DNA from: Myxococcaceae bacterium | GTDB lineage: Bacteria > Myxococcota > Myxococcia > Myxococcales > Myxococcaceae | Direction: 5' to 3' | Assembly (NCBI GenBank): GCA_019686135.1 | Contig: JADGHL010000005.1 | Span: 38,415 to 102,414, forward strand | Length of the DNA stretch: 64,000 nt | Shown here: in pieces, positions 17,642 to 28,387 of the stretch | Position numbering within the stretch: the first letter of the stretch is position 1 | Layout: every line of letters begins with the position of its first letter | Program-made: the position numbers and the translations under genes | The notes under the pieces: model-generated | What the model saw: only the letters and a program-made list of their open reading frames with translations | Told to the model about the DNA's origin: nothing | Databases searched by the model: none

Positions 17642-19306
17642 CTACTGCATCGAATTCGGCGTGAGCCGCCGCTTCGCCAACGCCTCCCGGATCATCCGGC
17701 GCTGCTGCTGGTTGCGAAGCTGGTGCCGCAGCTTCCGCGCGAGATCCTCGCGGCGGTACGGCTTGCTCAACAAAGAGACGCCCGGATCCAGCCGCCCGTT
17801 GTGGACGATCGCGTTCTCCGCGTAGGCAGACGTGAACAGCACCTCCAGATCCGGCAGCAGGGCCCGCGCCGTGCGCGCCAGCTCGGTGGCCCGGACCGGG
17901 CCGGGCATCACCACGTCGGTGAACAAGAGGTCAACCTTCACCCCGCCCTGTAACAGCGCCAGCGCTGCCTGACCGTCCGCGGCCTCGAGGACGCGGTAGC
18001 CGAGGTCGGAGAGCACGTCCACCACCGTCTCCCGTACGCTCGCGTCGTCCTCCACCACGAGGATCGTCTCCGTCCCGCCCTCCACCTCGAACGCCTCGCT
18101 CTCGTCCACCAGCGCCTCCAGGTGCTTCGCGCGGGGCAGAAACAGCCGCAGCGTGGTCCCGCGGCCGACCTCGCTCTCGATCTCCACGTGACCGCCGGTC
18201 TGCTTCACGAACCCGTAGACCATGCTCAGGCCCAGCCCAGTGCCGCGGCCTTCGCCCCTGGTGGTGAAGAACGGCTCGAAGGCCTGCTCCATCACCTCGG
18301 GGGTCATCCCGCAGCCAGTGTCGGTCACCGCCAGCTCCACGTATTCGCCGGGCACCACGTCCGGGTGCCGCTCCTGGTAGTCGCGGTCGAGCGTGACGTT
18401 GCGCGCTTCGATCGTGAGCAGGCCCTCACCCCCCATCGCGTCCCGCGCGTTGGTCGCGAGGTGCAGGATCGCGCTCTCCAGCTGGTCGGGATCCGCGAAG
18501 GTGTGCCACACGCAAGACTCGATCTCCCGGCACAGCTCCACGTCCTCGCCCATCGCGCGCAGCAGAAGGTCCTCCATGTCCGCCACGAGCGCGCCCACGT
18601 TCACCGCGGTGGGCTGCAGCGGCTGCTTGCGCGCGAACGCGAGGAGCTGGCTGGACAGGCGCGCGCCGCGCTCGGCCGCAGCGAGCGCCGTCTGGATCCG
18701 CCGGCGCATCCGTTCGTCCTCCAGCTCGCGGTGCAGGAGCTGGAGGTTCCCGGTGATCACCTGCAGCAGGTTGTTGAAGTCGTGGGCCACGCCCCCCGTG
18801 AGCTTGCCCACCGCCTCCAGCTTCTGCGCCTGGCGGAGCGCGGCCTCGCCCTCGTCCCGCGCGCGCGTGCGCTCTTGCACCAGAGCCTCGAGGTGCTCGC
18901 GGTGCACGTCGGTGACGTCGACCGTGTGCTGCAGGATGAAGGCGACCTGCCCCCGGCCGTCGAACAGCGGCGTGTGGGTGGCGCTCCACAGGCGCTGCGC
19001 CCGGCGCGCGCCCTGGGAGGCGTCCGTCGGGGCGACCCAGGGGATGAGCGCCAGCGTGTCGACCACGCCGTCGCGCAGCACGCGTTCGAACGACGCGCGC
19101 AGAAGCCGGGCGGGCGCGTGGCGCGGATCGTCGGGATCGTCCGGGAGCGCGTCGAACAGCGGGCGGCCGAGGAGGTCCTCGATCTTCGCGCCGGTGATCC
19201 GCCTCCAGGCCTCGTTGGCCGCCACGAAGCGAAGCTCGCGGTCCAGCACCATGTAGGCGTTGGGCGAGCGTGCGAAGAGCGTCTCGAAGTCGATGCCGGG
19301 ACCCAT
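17642..19306 (-). CDS. Hybrid PAS histidine kinase with C-terminal receiver domain
   Basis: A 554-residue soluble signalling protein. Order: PAS domain (about 5-135), a short coiled region, HisKA with phospho-acceptor His175 in GGVAHDFNNLLQ, the ATPase domain with NARDAM, VTDTGCGMTP and GRGTGLGLS, and a receiver domain starting ILVVEDDASVRE, with the phospho-Asp in LLFTDVVMPG and the conserved Lys in SKPYRR. No transmembrane segment is seen, so the signal is probably cytoplasmic and sensed by PAS. The frame continues upstream, but the ATG at 19306 sits just before the PAS domain. No output domain or partner regulator is adjacent, so it is an orphan. Confidence 0.9.
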   Translation of the reverse strand: MGPGIDFETLFARSPNAYMVLDRELRFVAANEAWRRITGAKIEDLLGRPLFDALPDDPDDPRHAPARLLRASFERVLRDGVVDTLALIPWVAPTDASQGARRAQRLWSATHTPLFDGRGQVAFILQHTVDVTDVHREHLEALVQERTRARDEGEAALRQAQKLEAVGKLTGGVAHDFNNLLQVITGNLQLLHRELEDERMRRRIQTALAAAERGARLSSQLLAFARKQPLQPTAVNVGALVADMEDLLLRAMGEDVELCREIESCVWHTFADPDQLESAILHLATNARDAMGGEGLLTIEARNVTLDRDYQERHPDVVPGEYVELAVTDTGCGMTPEVMEQAFEPFFTTRGEGRGTGLGLSMVYGFVKQTGGHVEIESEVGRGTTLRLFLPRAKHLEALVDESEAFEVEGGTETILVVEDDASVRETVVDVLSDLGYRVLEAADGQAALALLQGGVKVDLLFTDVVMPGPVRATELARTARALLPDLEVLFTSAYAENAIVHNGRLDPGVSLLSKPYRREDLARKLRHQLRNQQQRRMIREALAKRRLTPNSMQ

Positions 19307-19582
19307 TGCGCTTAGCGCGAGCCTACTGGCAGCGCCTGCGCGCGGAAGGGCGAACGGCCGGGTTCGCAAGCGGATGGTCAATTGGTCGTCGGATGCAGGG
19401 GCGCCCTGAGCGCTCGACGTACACCCGACGACAGCGCGCAGGGTCCGCGCGCACGCACGCCATGGCCGATCCGGGTGCCCACCCGTTGACGGACGGAGGG
19501 AGGTGCACATCTTGGTGTGCGGACTTTCACGCCCGGAATGCGGCCACCCGGCCGCCGTTCAGAGGGCCGAAGGACGGACGGG

Positions 19583-21613
<2,031 letters not shown>

Positions 21614-21636
21614 ACCGGCCGTGACGTTCTGCCCGG

Positions 21637-21663
21637 GCGGCCGCCTCCTTCGGGGGCGGCCGC
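21637..21663 (+). terminator. GC-rich hairpin after ftsH
   Basis: Arms GCGGCCGCC (21637-21645) and GGCGGCCGC (21655-21663) pair perfectly, with three more inner pairs and a short loop. A weak T-containing tail (GTTTGTC) follows. Likely intrinsic terminator for ftsH. Confidence 0.5.
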
Positions 21664-21805
21664 GCGCGTTTGTCACGCCTCGAGCAGGCAGCAGAGCGGG
21701 CCCGGCTGGATGTGAGGGATCACGTTTCAGAACGCCTGGGCTCCCCGCGTCAGCGACCCGGGCGCGAGCCGTTGGCCACGATTAGCTTTGAACGAGAGGA
21801 CACCG

Positions 21806-22051
21806 ATGGCGGACGCGAAGATCGGCAAGAGCTACCTGGCCCGGAAGGCCCTGTTCCAGAAGGGGCTCAAGGATGGGCGGCTCACCGTGCAGGAGATCGA
21901 AGAGGCGCTTCCGCCCGGCACGCTCACCGCGGCCGAGCGGTGGCTCCTGTACTACTCGCTGAAGGCCGCGGAGGTGGAGATTGTCGACGCGGTCACCGGG
22001 GAGGTCGACGCCGAGCCGCTGATCCCCCACGAGGGGGACGCGGCGCGCTGA
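21806..22051 (+). CDS. Small protein resembling sigma-70 region 1.1
   Basis: An 81-residue soluble protein without signal or membrane segment. Residues about 15-65 (LFQKGLKDGRLTVQEIEEAL, then PPGTLTAAERWLLYYSLKAA, then EVEIVD) follow the pattern of region 1.1 of primary sigma factors: a helix with G---G-LT-EE----LP, then a second helix ending in a beta turn. In RpoD this acidic domain occupies the DNA channel of RNA polymerase. A stand-alone version could bind sigma or polymerase, but this is inference from pattern similarity. ATG 21806 follows GAGAGG; a TTG at 21788 is less likely. It lies between ftsH and the grpE promoter. Confidence 0.6.
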   Translation: MADAKIGKSYLARKALFQKGLKDGRLTVQEIEEALPPGTLTAAERWLLYYSLKAAEVEIVDAVTGEVDAEPLIPHEGDAAR

Positions 22052-22072
22052 ATCCCCAGTGAAGGCGGCAGG

Positions 22073-22100
22073 TTGACAGGGTGGGGGCCCTGCTTACGTT
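22073..22100 (+). promoter_or_regulatory. Predicted sigma-70-type promoter of grpE
   Basis: TTGACA (22073-22078), a 16-base spacer and TACGTT (22095-22100), 28 bases before the grpE start. Strong -35, partial -10. No sigma-32-type promoter was noted. Confidence 0.5.
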
Positions 22101-22127
22101 GCGGCGCGTCCAAGGAGCTTTGTTTTC

Positions 22128-22817
22128 ATGAGTGAACCGAAGGTCGACGAGGGCCGGGCCGTGGAGCAGCCACTCCCCGACACTCCGGCGCAGGCTGCCG
22201 CTTCCGAGCCTTTGCCCGAACCCGCCCCCGAAGCGAAGGCCGAAGACACCGGGCTGAAGGAGGAGGCCGCCGAAAAGCCCGAAGGCGCCAGAGGGCCCCA
22301 GCCGGAGCCCGAGGCGGCGCCTGCGGAGCCGGTGGAGACGGTGGAGTCGCTCAAGCTGAGCCTGGCCGCGGCGCACCGGCGGATCGACGAGCTGGCGCGC
22401 GCCATCCAGGCGGGGGAGCGCGATCGGGAGGCGTTCAAGCAGCGCCTGACCCGCGAGCGCGAGCGGATGATCGACGTGGAGAAGGGCAACGTCGCGCAGA
22501 CCCTCCTGGAGGCGGTGGACGAGCTCGATCTGTCGCTCAAGTCCGCCAACGACGACAGCCCGCTGGCGAAGGGCGTGCGGATGATCCGCGACGGCATGCT
22601 GTCGAAGCTGAACACGCTGGGCGTGGAGCGGGTCGAGCTCATCGGCAAGCCGTTCGATCCCAACCTCGCCGAGGCGCTGGACATGGAGATCACCGCCAAC
22701 CCGGAGGACGACCAGAAGGTCGTTGCGGAGATCCGGCCGGCGTACCGGCTCAAGGACCGCATCATCCGTCCGGGGCAGGTGAAGGTGGCCCGCTACGTGG
22801 AGCCGGCCAAGGCGTAA
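22128..22817 (+). CDS. grpE: Nucleotide exchange factor GrpE
   Basis: GrpE releases ADP from DnaK in the Hsp70 cycle. The 229-residue protein begins with about 75 acidic, Pro/Ala-rich disordered residues, longer than in E. coli. A coiled-coil helix follows (SLKLSLAAAHRRIDELARAI), then the core with EAVDELDLSLKSA, GVRMIRDGMLSKLNTLGVE, GKPFDPNLAEALDM and VVAEIRPAYRLKDRIIRPGQV at the C-terminus. ATG 22128 follows AAGGAG. No dnaK or dnaJ is adjacent, but the protease gene that follows keeps the proteostasis theme. Confidence 0.93.
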   Translation: MSEPKVDEGRAVEQPLPDTPAQAAASEPLPEPAPEAKAEDTGLKEEAAEKPEGARGPQPEPEAAPAEPVETVESLKLSLAAAHRRIDELARAIQAGERDREAFKQRLTRERERMIDVEKGNVAQTLLEAVDELDLSLKSANDDSPLAKGVRMIRDGMLSKLNTLGVERVELIGKPFDPNLAEALDMEITANPEDDQKVVAEIRPAYRLKDRIIRPGQVKVARYVEPAKA

Positions 22818-22878
22818 CGAAGGCGGCGGCGCGGGCGGGCACGTGAAAGCCCGCCTGCGAAATAGTAAGCGGGGCGGC

Positions 22879-24300
22879 ATGTTGCGTGGTCGCATGCACC
22901 GGCTGTTCGCCCTGTCGTTGTCGATCGCCGCGACGGCCACCGGCGCCGGCGAGCTGTCCGACTGGATCGCCGCCCAGGCGCGCGCGCACTCGCAGCACCT
23001 GCAGGACGTGCAGAAGAAGGGTGGGGGGGGCGGATCGCTGTGGCGCGAGCGCGGCAGCGCTGGGCCGCTCCTCCCCGACTTCGTGCCGCCCACATCCCTG
23101 GCCCCGCTGGTGAAGGCGGTGAGCCCCGGTGTCGTGAACGTGAGCTCGCTCCTGGATGCGCCCTCCAGCGGGCTTCGGGGCGGCAACGCGCGGCGGTCGC
23201 TCGGCTCCGGGTTCATCATCAGCCCGGACGGTTTCGTGGTCACCAACAGCCACGTCATCGCGTCCGCGCAGTCGATCCTCGTGCAGCTGGCGGATGGGCG
23301 CGAGTACCTCGCGGATGTGGTGGGCCGCGATGCGTCCACCGACGTGGCGCTGTTGCGGCTGGAGGGGAGCCCGGGCGATCTGCCCACCGTCTACTTGGGG
23401 GATTCGGACGCCCTCGAGGTGGGCGACTGGGTGGTGGCGATCGGCAACCCCTTCGGGCTCGACCATTCGATCTCCCACGGGATGATCTCCGCCAAAGAGC
23501 GGGTGCTGGGGATCGGCGTGTTCGACGACTTCATCCAGACCGACGCGCTCATCAACCCCGGCAACTCCGGCGGCCCGCTGTTCAACATGCGCGGCGAGGT
23601 CGTGGGCGTGAACACCGCGATCATGAGCCAGGGCCAGGGGATCGGCTTCGCGGTGCCCATCAACATGGTGAAGGAGCTCATCCCCAACCTGCGCGACAAC
23701 GGGAAGCTGGCGCGCGGCTGGTTGGGCGTGAACATCGTCGAGGGCGTGAGCGCGCACGGGAAGGGCGCGGTGGTCTCGGACGTGTTCCGCGGGAGCCCGG
23801 CGGCGCAGGCGGGCCTGGCGCCCGGGGACCGCGTGCTGGGCGTGAACGGCGCGACGGTGCAGAGCTTCCAGCAGCTCCTGCGGAAGATCTCCTTCCTCGC
23901 GCCGGGCACGCGGGCCACCCTCCTGGTGGAGCGTGACGGGCGACAGCTCGAGCTGACCGTCACGCTCGCGCAGCGCCCCTCGTCGAGGATGCTGCGGACG
24001 CTGGCCGAGGCGGACCGCGCGGACGCGCTCGGGTTGATCCTGCGCGAGCTCACTGCCGATCTGGCGCGGCCGCTGGGGCTCGAGCCGCGCAGTGGCGTGC
24101 TGGTGGCGGGCGTGATTCCGGGCAGCGCCGCCGAGCAGTCGGGGCTGCGCGCGGGCGACCTCATCACCGAGGCGAACAAGCGGCAGGTCCGCGCGGTGAA
24201 GGAACTGCAGGCCGCGGTCGAAGCCAGCGATGCCGACGCGGTGTTGCTGCGGCTGCGGCGCGGAGACCTCGTGCGCTACGTGGCCGTGCCGGTGCGGTAG
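22879..24300 (+). CDS. Periplasmic serine protease of the HtrA/DegP family
   Basis: A 473-residue exported protease/chaperone that handles misfolded envelope proteins. After a signal peptide (RLFALSLSIAATATGAGELS) and a Gly-rich linker, the trypsin-like domain carries the triad His125 (TNSHVIA), Asp155 (STDVALL) and Ser230 (GNSGGPLF). Two PDZ domains follow, around residues 270-365 and 375-470, with carboxylate loops GWLGVN and GLILRE. ATG 22879 is chosen; GTG 22843 and ATG 22894 are alternatives and no start has a strong ribosome site. It lies 61 bases after grpE and may share its transcript. Confidence 0.92.
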   Translation: MLRGRMHRLFALSLSIAATATGAGELSDWIAAQARAHSQHLQDVQKKGGGGGSLWRERGSAGPLLPDFVPPTSLAPLVKAVSPGVVNVSSLLDAPSSGLRGGNARRSLGSGFIISPDGFVVTNSHVIASAQSILVQLADGREYLADVVGRDASTDVALLRLEGSPGDLPTVYLGDSDALEVGDWVVAIGNPFGLDHSISHGMISAKERVLGIGVFDDFIQTDALINPGNSGGPLFNMRGEVVGVNTAIMSQGQGIGFAVPINMVKELIPNLRDNGKLARGWLGVNIVEGVSAHGKGAVVSDVFRGSPAAQAGLAPGDRVLGVNGATVQSFQQLLRKISFLAPGTRATLLVERDGRQLELTVTLAQRPSSRMLRTLAEADRADALGLILRELTADLARPLGLEPRSGVLVAGVIPGSAAEQSGLRAGDLITEANKRQVRAVKELQAAVEASDADAVLLRLRRGDLVRYVAVPVR

Positions 24301-24321
24301 CCCCGGTGCCGGTCGATTCCG

Positions 24322-24951
24322 CTACTTCCTGTCCGAGGTCCACAGCGCCACCGGTTCGCCGGTGCGGCCGATGGTCACGTAGATCGCGTCCACCTTCGCC
24401 TTGACCCCGTACATCTTTCCGCCGCCTTTCTTCGCCAGCGCCCACACGCCCTGCGGCGTGAAGACGACCTGGACCCGGAGCGAGCGGGTGGAGAACAGCC
24501 GGCTAATGGACATCGCGTTCCAGCCGGGAGGCACTCTCCCCTTCGCCTGCACGTACATCACGACCGGGTTGCCGTTGGCGTCGGTGTGGCGGGGTTGGCC
24601 GTGGGTCACCGCGTACCCGCCGGCGGCGAACAGCGGCGCGATGTTCACCGTGTACTCGCCGCGGACGGGGTCGTACGGACCGGGCTTGAGCATGTTCGCC
24701 TGGTCCTCGTTGATGATCATGTACCACTTCGACGTGTTGGCCTCCTTGCGGAACTCGGCGGCGCGCTCCCGGCACTCCGCCCCGGCCAGAAAGTCGCTGC
24801 ACTCCCCGATGTAGTTTTCCAGGAACGATCCGAGCGAGCCCACCGGCCGGGCTGCGTCACGCAACTTCGCGAAGCGGGGATCCACGTCGGCGGACGCGAG
24901 CGCGGGGACGATCAGGATGGACAGGACGAAGGGGAGGGTGATTCGGCGCAC
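24322..24951 (-). CDS. Secreted protein of unknown function
   Basis: A 209-residue protein with a cleavable signal peptide (ITLPFVLSILIVPALASADV, likely cut after SA). The mature part has two cysteines (GECSDFLAGAEC), a segment KWYMIINEDQANMLKPGPYDP, and mixed alpha/beta character with repeated strand motifs (VVMYVQAKG, LRVQVVFTPQGVWALA). I do not recognise the family. GTG 24951, with GGAG seven bases upstream, places the signal peptide at the N-terminus; the frame extends upstream to 25005. It is convergent with htrA (21-base gap) and divergent from the PilZ gene. Confidence 0.7.
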   Translation of the reverse strand: MRRITLPFVLSILIVPALASADVDPRFAKLRDAARPVGSLGSFLENYIGECSDFLAGAECRERAAEFRKEANTSKWYMIINEDQANMLKPGPYDPVRGEYTVNIAPLFAAGGYAVTHGQPRHTDANGNPVVMYVQAKGRVPPGWNAMSISRLFSTRSLRVQVVFTPQGVWALAKKGGGKMYGVKAKVDAIYVTIGRTGEPVALWTSDRK

Positions 24952-25025
24952 GACGATCTCCGTTGAGTGAGTACGCCATCTTGCCACGGCCGCCTGCCTG
25001 GCCATGGTGCGTCATGGTGGATATT

Positions 25026-25053
25026 TTGACTACATCCGCCCACCCTCTACGCT
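25026..25053 (+). promoter_or_regulatory. Predicted promoter of the PilZ gene
   Basis: TTGACT (25026-25031), a 16-base spacer and TACGCT (25048-25053). The architecture is close to the grpE promoter (16-base spacer, TACG-T). Confidence 0.45.
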
Positions 25054-25083
25054 TCCGGAGCATCAACGCTTTCGGAGGCAACG

Positions 25084-25437
25084 TTGCTCGAGACTGATCG
25101 CAGAAGGCATCTCCGCTTCGACAAAGTCTTCCCCGTCTACATCAGCACCGCCGACGGGATGAGCCGGGGCATCTGCCGCAACATCAGCGCGACGGGGATG
25201 TTCGTGGAGACACGGGAGCCGGCGCCGCTGGGTGGGCGTCTCAAGGTGACCTTCTGCGGCGAGGACGGCACGGAAATGACCTGCCTGTGCGAAGTCCGCT
25301 ACCAGGTGGCCCTCTCCTACGGCGGGAAGGACGGCCGCGAAGGCAACACGCGCGGGATGGGCCTCCGCATCGTCGCCTACGAAGTGAAGGAAGACGCGCC
25401 GCTCCTCCTCATTGACCGCGAACGCGTCCTCCACTGA
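25084..25437 (+). CDS. PilZ domain protein (c-di-GMP receptor type)
   Basis: A 117-residue single PilZ domain, expected to bind cyclic di-GMP and act on motility, polysaccharide or gene expression through a partner. The arginine motif is DRRRHLRF (residues 5-12) and the second motif NISATGMFVET matches (D/N)-x-S-x-x-G; both are needed for binding and look intact. TTG 25084 is supported by a GGAGG site a few bases upstream. It stands alone between a secreted protein and a GST gene. The HD-GYP protein at 41.2 kb is a possible c-di-GMP hydrolase in the same window. Confidence 0.86.
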   Translation: MLETDRRRHLRFDKVFPVYISTADGMSRGICRNISATGMFVETREPAPLGGRLKVTFCGEDGTEMTCLCEVRYQVALSYGGKDGREGNTRGMGLRIVAYEVKEDAPLLLIDRERVLH

Positions 25438-25694
25438 CGTTCGTCGTGAGCAGTGAGTCGTTGGTGTTGGGCTTGGCCCGGCTGGGACGGATGACGGGCC
25501 GGGCTGAGGCCTCGGGCGTTCGTGGGCTGTGTGGTGTGCGGCGCTTCGCCCGGCTCCCGCCCACGACTCGCCGGAGATTCGGGCAAGTCGTGGCGCCGTG
25601 AGCCGCGTGTGATGTGGCGCTTCGCGCGGCCCCTCGACGATGGGCCCGAGCGCGAAGCTTGGGCCTCGTGGGCGGTTGGGCTCGTGGATTGCCG
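25438..25694. repeat. Intergenic region with several strong hairpins
   Basis: Between convergent PilZ and GST genes. Perfect inverted repeats: CCACGACT 25561-25568 with AGTCGTGG 25586-25593; and GCTTCGCGC 25619-25627 with GCGCGAAGC 25650-25658, extended inward by GGCCC/GGGCC. A further GCCCGGC/GCCGGGC pair lies near 25477-25503. No T-tracts follow. Bidirectional transcript ends or a REP-like cluster are both possible. No gene is seen. Confidence 0.5.
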
Positions 25695-26330
25695 TTAAGG
25701 AGCAGTGGCTGCGGGTTGCGGGCCGAACCGCTCGAGATAGAGCTTCACGGTGGCTGCGCGGTCGGGTTGGGTCTTCTGCACCGGCGCCATCGCCACCGCC
25801 TCGTCGAGCCACCGCTTGAGGTCGGTCCGACGGTCGAAGCTCGCGAGCAGCGGGATGTGCGGGCGCACCCAGCCCCAGCGGAGCCAGAACGGCGCGAGGT
25901 GGAACGCGAGCAGCGACGGCCCGGAGCCGGTGCGCCGCACGGTCTCCTCCAGTTCGTCGAGCTCCCGCTCCACCAGCTCCGTTGGCTCGTACTTCGCCTC
26001 CCGGAGCGCCTTCATCACGGCGGGGGAGATCACGCCGTCGAACTGGATCATCGCCAGCCGCTGGCGTGCGCGCAGCCCGACGTCGCTGGAGAACGCCTGC
26101 GTGAATCTGCTCTTCTCGGCGACGTACTGCAGCAGCACGAACGATTCGTAGAGCTTGTGGTCGCCGTCCACCAGAAGCGGCACGCGCCCGGTAGGCGAGA
26201 GCTCGAGGAACTGCTTCGGCTTGTTCTTGAGGTCGATCTCGTGCAGGTCGAACGGGACCTGAAGGTGGGTGAGCAACGCCCGCACGCGCTGGGCGTACGG
26301 GCACCCGTCTGCGCTGTAGAGCTGGATCAT
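25695..26330 (-). CDS. Glutathione S-transferase family protein (cysteine type)
   Basis: A 211-residue GST. The N-terminal thioredoxin-like domain has the active-site motif CPYAQR (Cys10), the cis-proline region GRVPLLVDG and the ESFVLLQYVAEK glutathione-contact helix. An all-helical C-terminal domain follows (residues about 85-205). The Cys-type active site resembles omega-class, DHAR-like or SspA-like members, which favour reductase or deglutathionylation activity over conjugation. ATG 26330 follows AGGTGA. It is 134 bases downstream of the glutamate dehydrogenase gene on the same strand. Confidence 0.86.
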   Translation of the reverse strand: MIQLYSADGCPYAQRVRALLTHLQVPFDLHEIDLKNKPKQFLELSPTGRVPLLVDGDHKLYESFVLLQYVAEKSRFTQAFSSDVGLRARQRLAMIQFDGVISPAVMKALREAKYEPTELVERELDELEETVRRTGSGPSLLAFHLAPFWLRWGWVRPHIPLLASFDRRTDLKRWLDEAVAMAPVQKTQPDRAATVKLYLERFGPQPAATAP

Positions 26331-26464
26331 GCGCTCACCTCTAACGCGACCGCTTCGCCGAAGCACGCGGCGCGGAGGCCCCGCGCCGGCCGCCTCCAGC
26401 GGACCGGTCCTGGACGCGCGGCGGCCGGATGTCGCCGCCGCGGTCGTTTCGAGCCGCCCGGGCG

Positions 26465-28018
26465 CTACTGCGAGAAGCCCTCGAGCAAGTAGTGCGCCTC
26501 GATGCGCTTGAGCGCGAGGATCATCGCCGCCGCCCGCGGATCGACCTCGCGGCCGATGCAGTAACGCCGGCTGTCGTGCATCTCGGTCTTGCGCGGGTTG
26601 TTGCGCTGGATGTCGCGGATGATGCGGTAGTTCCGCTTCATCGCGTGCTCGAGCCGGGCGTTGACCTCCGCCTCGGTCCAGGACTCCATCCGCTTGTTCT
26701 GGATCCACTCGTAGTAGCTGACCGTCACGCCGCCGGCGTTGCAGATGATGTCCGGGATGAGGTCGATGCCGCGCTTGAGCAGCACCCTGTCCGCTTCCGG
26801 CGTCGTCGGGCCGTTGGCGCCCTCCGCCACCAGCTTGCACTGCAGCGACTCGGCCACATCCCCCGTGATCTCCCCGCCCAGCGCGGCCGGGATCATCACG
26901 TCGCACTTGATCTTCCAGAAGTCGCTCTTCTCGATCTTCTGCGCGCCCGGGAACCCGGCCACGGTCCGGCGCAGGTTCTTCGGATCGTTCACGTAGGCGA
27001 TGAGCGCCTCGACGTCGATCCCGTCGCCGTTGAAGATCGTCCCGTCGGCGTCGTTCACCGCGAGCAGCCGGCCGCCCAGCTTCGCGAAGATCTGCGCGGC
27101 GTGCGAACCGACGTTGCCGAAGCCCTGCACGCAGAAGGTCTTGCCCTGCAGCGACTCGCCCTTGTCCGCGTAGTAGTCCTCGATGGTGTAGACCACGCCG
27201 CGGCCGGTCGCCGCCGTCCGGCCCTCGGAGCCGCCGATCCGCACGTCCTTGCCGGTGACGATCCCGCGCCCCGCGTGCCGGTCACGCTCGCCGTCCATGT
27301 ACTGGCGCATCAACAGCGCCATGATCTCGCTGTTCGTTCCCACGTCCGGCGCCGGGATGTCGATGTTCGGGCCGATGAGGGACTTGAGCTTGTACATGAA
27401 CCGCAGCGTGATGGTCTGGAGCTCCTCCTTGCCCAGGGTCCGCGGATCGAGCTGGATCCCGCCCTTGCCGCCGCCGAACGGCACCTCGGCGATCGCCGTC
27501 TTCCAGGTCATCTCCGCCGCGAGCGCCTTGAACAGGTCCAACGACACCTCGCGGTGGTAGCGCAGCCCGCCCTTGTACGGACCGCGCGCCTGGTTGTGCT
27601 GCACGCGGTACGCCTTGAAGCGCTGCGACTCGCCCGGCACCAGCTGGTACACCTTGCCGTCCGGCAGCCGCAGGTGCCCGCGCCGGATCGACACGTCCGA
27701 ACCCAGCAGCGCGCGCCCGTTGAGGATGAACTGCCCGTCCGCCAGCAGCTCCAGCCCGTCGGGGTTACGGACCTGGGTGACCGGCAGATCGGTGAAGTTC
27801 TTCGCCACCTCCGGTGGAACCGGCTGCAGCCGGTCCTTCAGCTTCACGGTGACGTAGAAAATGTGCTCGTAGTCCGGTTCCTCGAGCTCGAGACGCACGC
27901 GCTTGTCGAGACCGATCAGGTCGGCGGCGCGATGGAAGATCTCCATCGCCTCCGTGTAGACGGTCTTGCGCGGCTGCGGCGCGGGGGCGCGCATGAAGTT
28001 CTCTTCACTCGGCGGCAT
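26465..28018 (-). CDS. Glu/Leu/Phe/Val dehydrogenase family, probable glutamate dehydrogenase
   Basis: A 517-residue amino acid dehydrogenase interconverting an amino acid with its 2-oxoacid and ammonia. It has about 90 extra N-terminal residues before the usual core. The core shows GPYKGGLRYH with the substrate lysine, the catalytic loop AEVPFGGGKGGI, PAPDVGTNSEIM, the Rossmann loop GFGNVGSHAA and VAEGANGPTTPEAD near the C-terminus. Glutamate is the most probable substrate, but leucine or valine cannot be excluded. ATG 28018 follows TGGAG; the frame extends further upstream over the promoter. A well-formed promoter is visible at 28056-28084. Confidence 0.88.
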   Translation of the reverse strand: MPPSEENFMRAPAPQPRKTVYTEAMEIFHRAADLIGLDKRVRLELEEPDYEHIFYVTVKLKDRLQPVPPEVAKNFTDLPVTQVRNPDGLELLADGQFILNGRALLGSDVSIRRGHLRLPDGKVYQLVPGESQRFKAYRVQHNQARGPYKGGLRYHREVSLDLFKALAAEMTWKTAIAEVPFGGGKGGIQLDPRTLGKEELQTITLRFMYKLKSLIGPNIDIPAPDVGTNSEIMALLMRQYMDGERDRHAGRGIVTGKDVRIGGSEGRTAATGRGVVYTIEDYYADKGESLQGKTFCVQGFGNVGSHAAQIFAKLGGRLLAVNDADGTIFNGDGIDVEALIAYVNDPKNLRRTVAGFPGAQKIEKSDFWKIKCDVMIPAALGGEITGDVAESLQCKLVAEGANGPTTPEADRVLLKRGIDLIPDIICNAGGVTVSYYEWIQNKRMESWTEAEVNARLEHAMKRNYRIIRDIQRNNPRKTEMHDSRRYCIGREVDPRAAAMILALKRIEAHYLLEGFSQ

Positions 28019-28055
28019 TGCAAACACTCCAGAAGGGGTTGGGAAAGCGCGGGCC

Positions 28056-28084
28056 CTCATACGCCCGGGGGTGCAGACGGTCAA
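28056..28084 (-). promoter_or_regulatory. Predicted promoter of the glutamate dehydrogenase gene
   Basis: On the minus strand TTGACC (28084-28079), a 17-base spacer and TATGAG (28061-28056), 37 bases before the ATG. The remaining sequence up to the tRNA gene (28085-28310) shows no gene. Confidence 0.55.
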
Positions 28085-28310
28085 ACGCTGTTGGGAGCGA
28101 TTCGCTTTCAATTCCGAGTGTTTACGCGACGCGTCGTAAGCAGCGCTTGGATCGCTCACAAGGCGCCGCGAGGGGCCGAGCGAGGGCTTTTTCGCCCGCC
28201 TCCGGATGTACCGGCGCCGGTCAGCTTCGAAAGGCCGGCGACGTCCACAGCGCGCGAGGTGGTTTGGCTTTGCGCGGCGCGGACAGTGTGGTACGTGGCG
28301 CGCGCTTTTC

Positions 28311-28382
28311 GCCGGTGTAGCTCAGTGGCAGAGCAACGGTTTCGTAAACCGTAGGTCGTCGGTTCAATCCCGACCACCGGCT
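28311..28382 (+). tRNA. tRNA-Thr (anticodon CGT)
   Basis: A 72-base cloverleaf. The acceptor arm GCCGGTG pairs with CACCGGC, with discriminator T. The anticodon arm ACGGT-TTCGTAA-ACCGT carries CGT, reading the threonine codon ACG. The T arm is GTCGG-TTCAATC-CCGAC. CCA is not encoded. ACG is a common codon in this GC-rich genome. A strong hairpin follows directly. Confidence 0.96.
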
Positions 28383-28387
28383 CTTCG

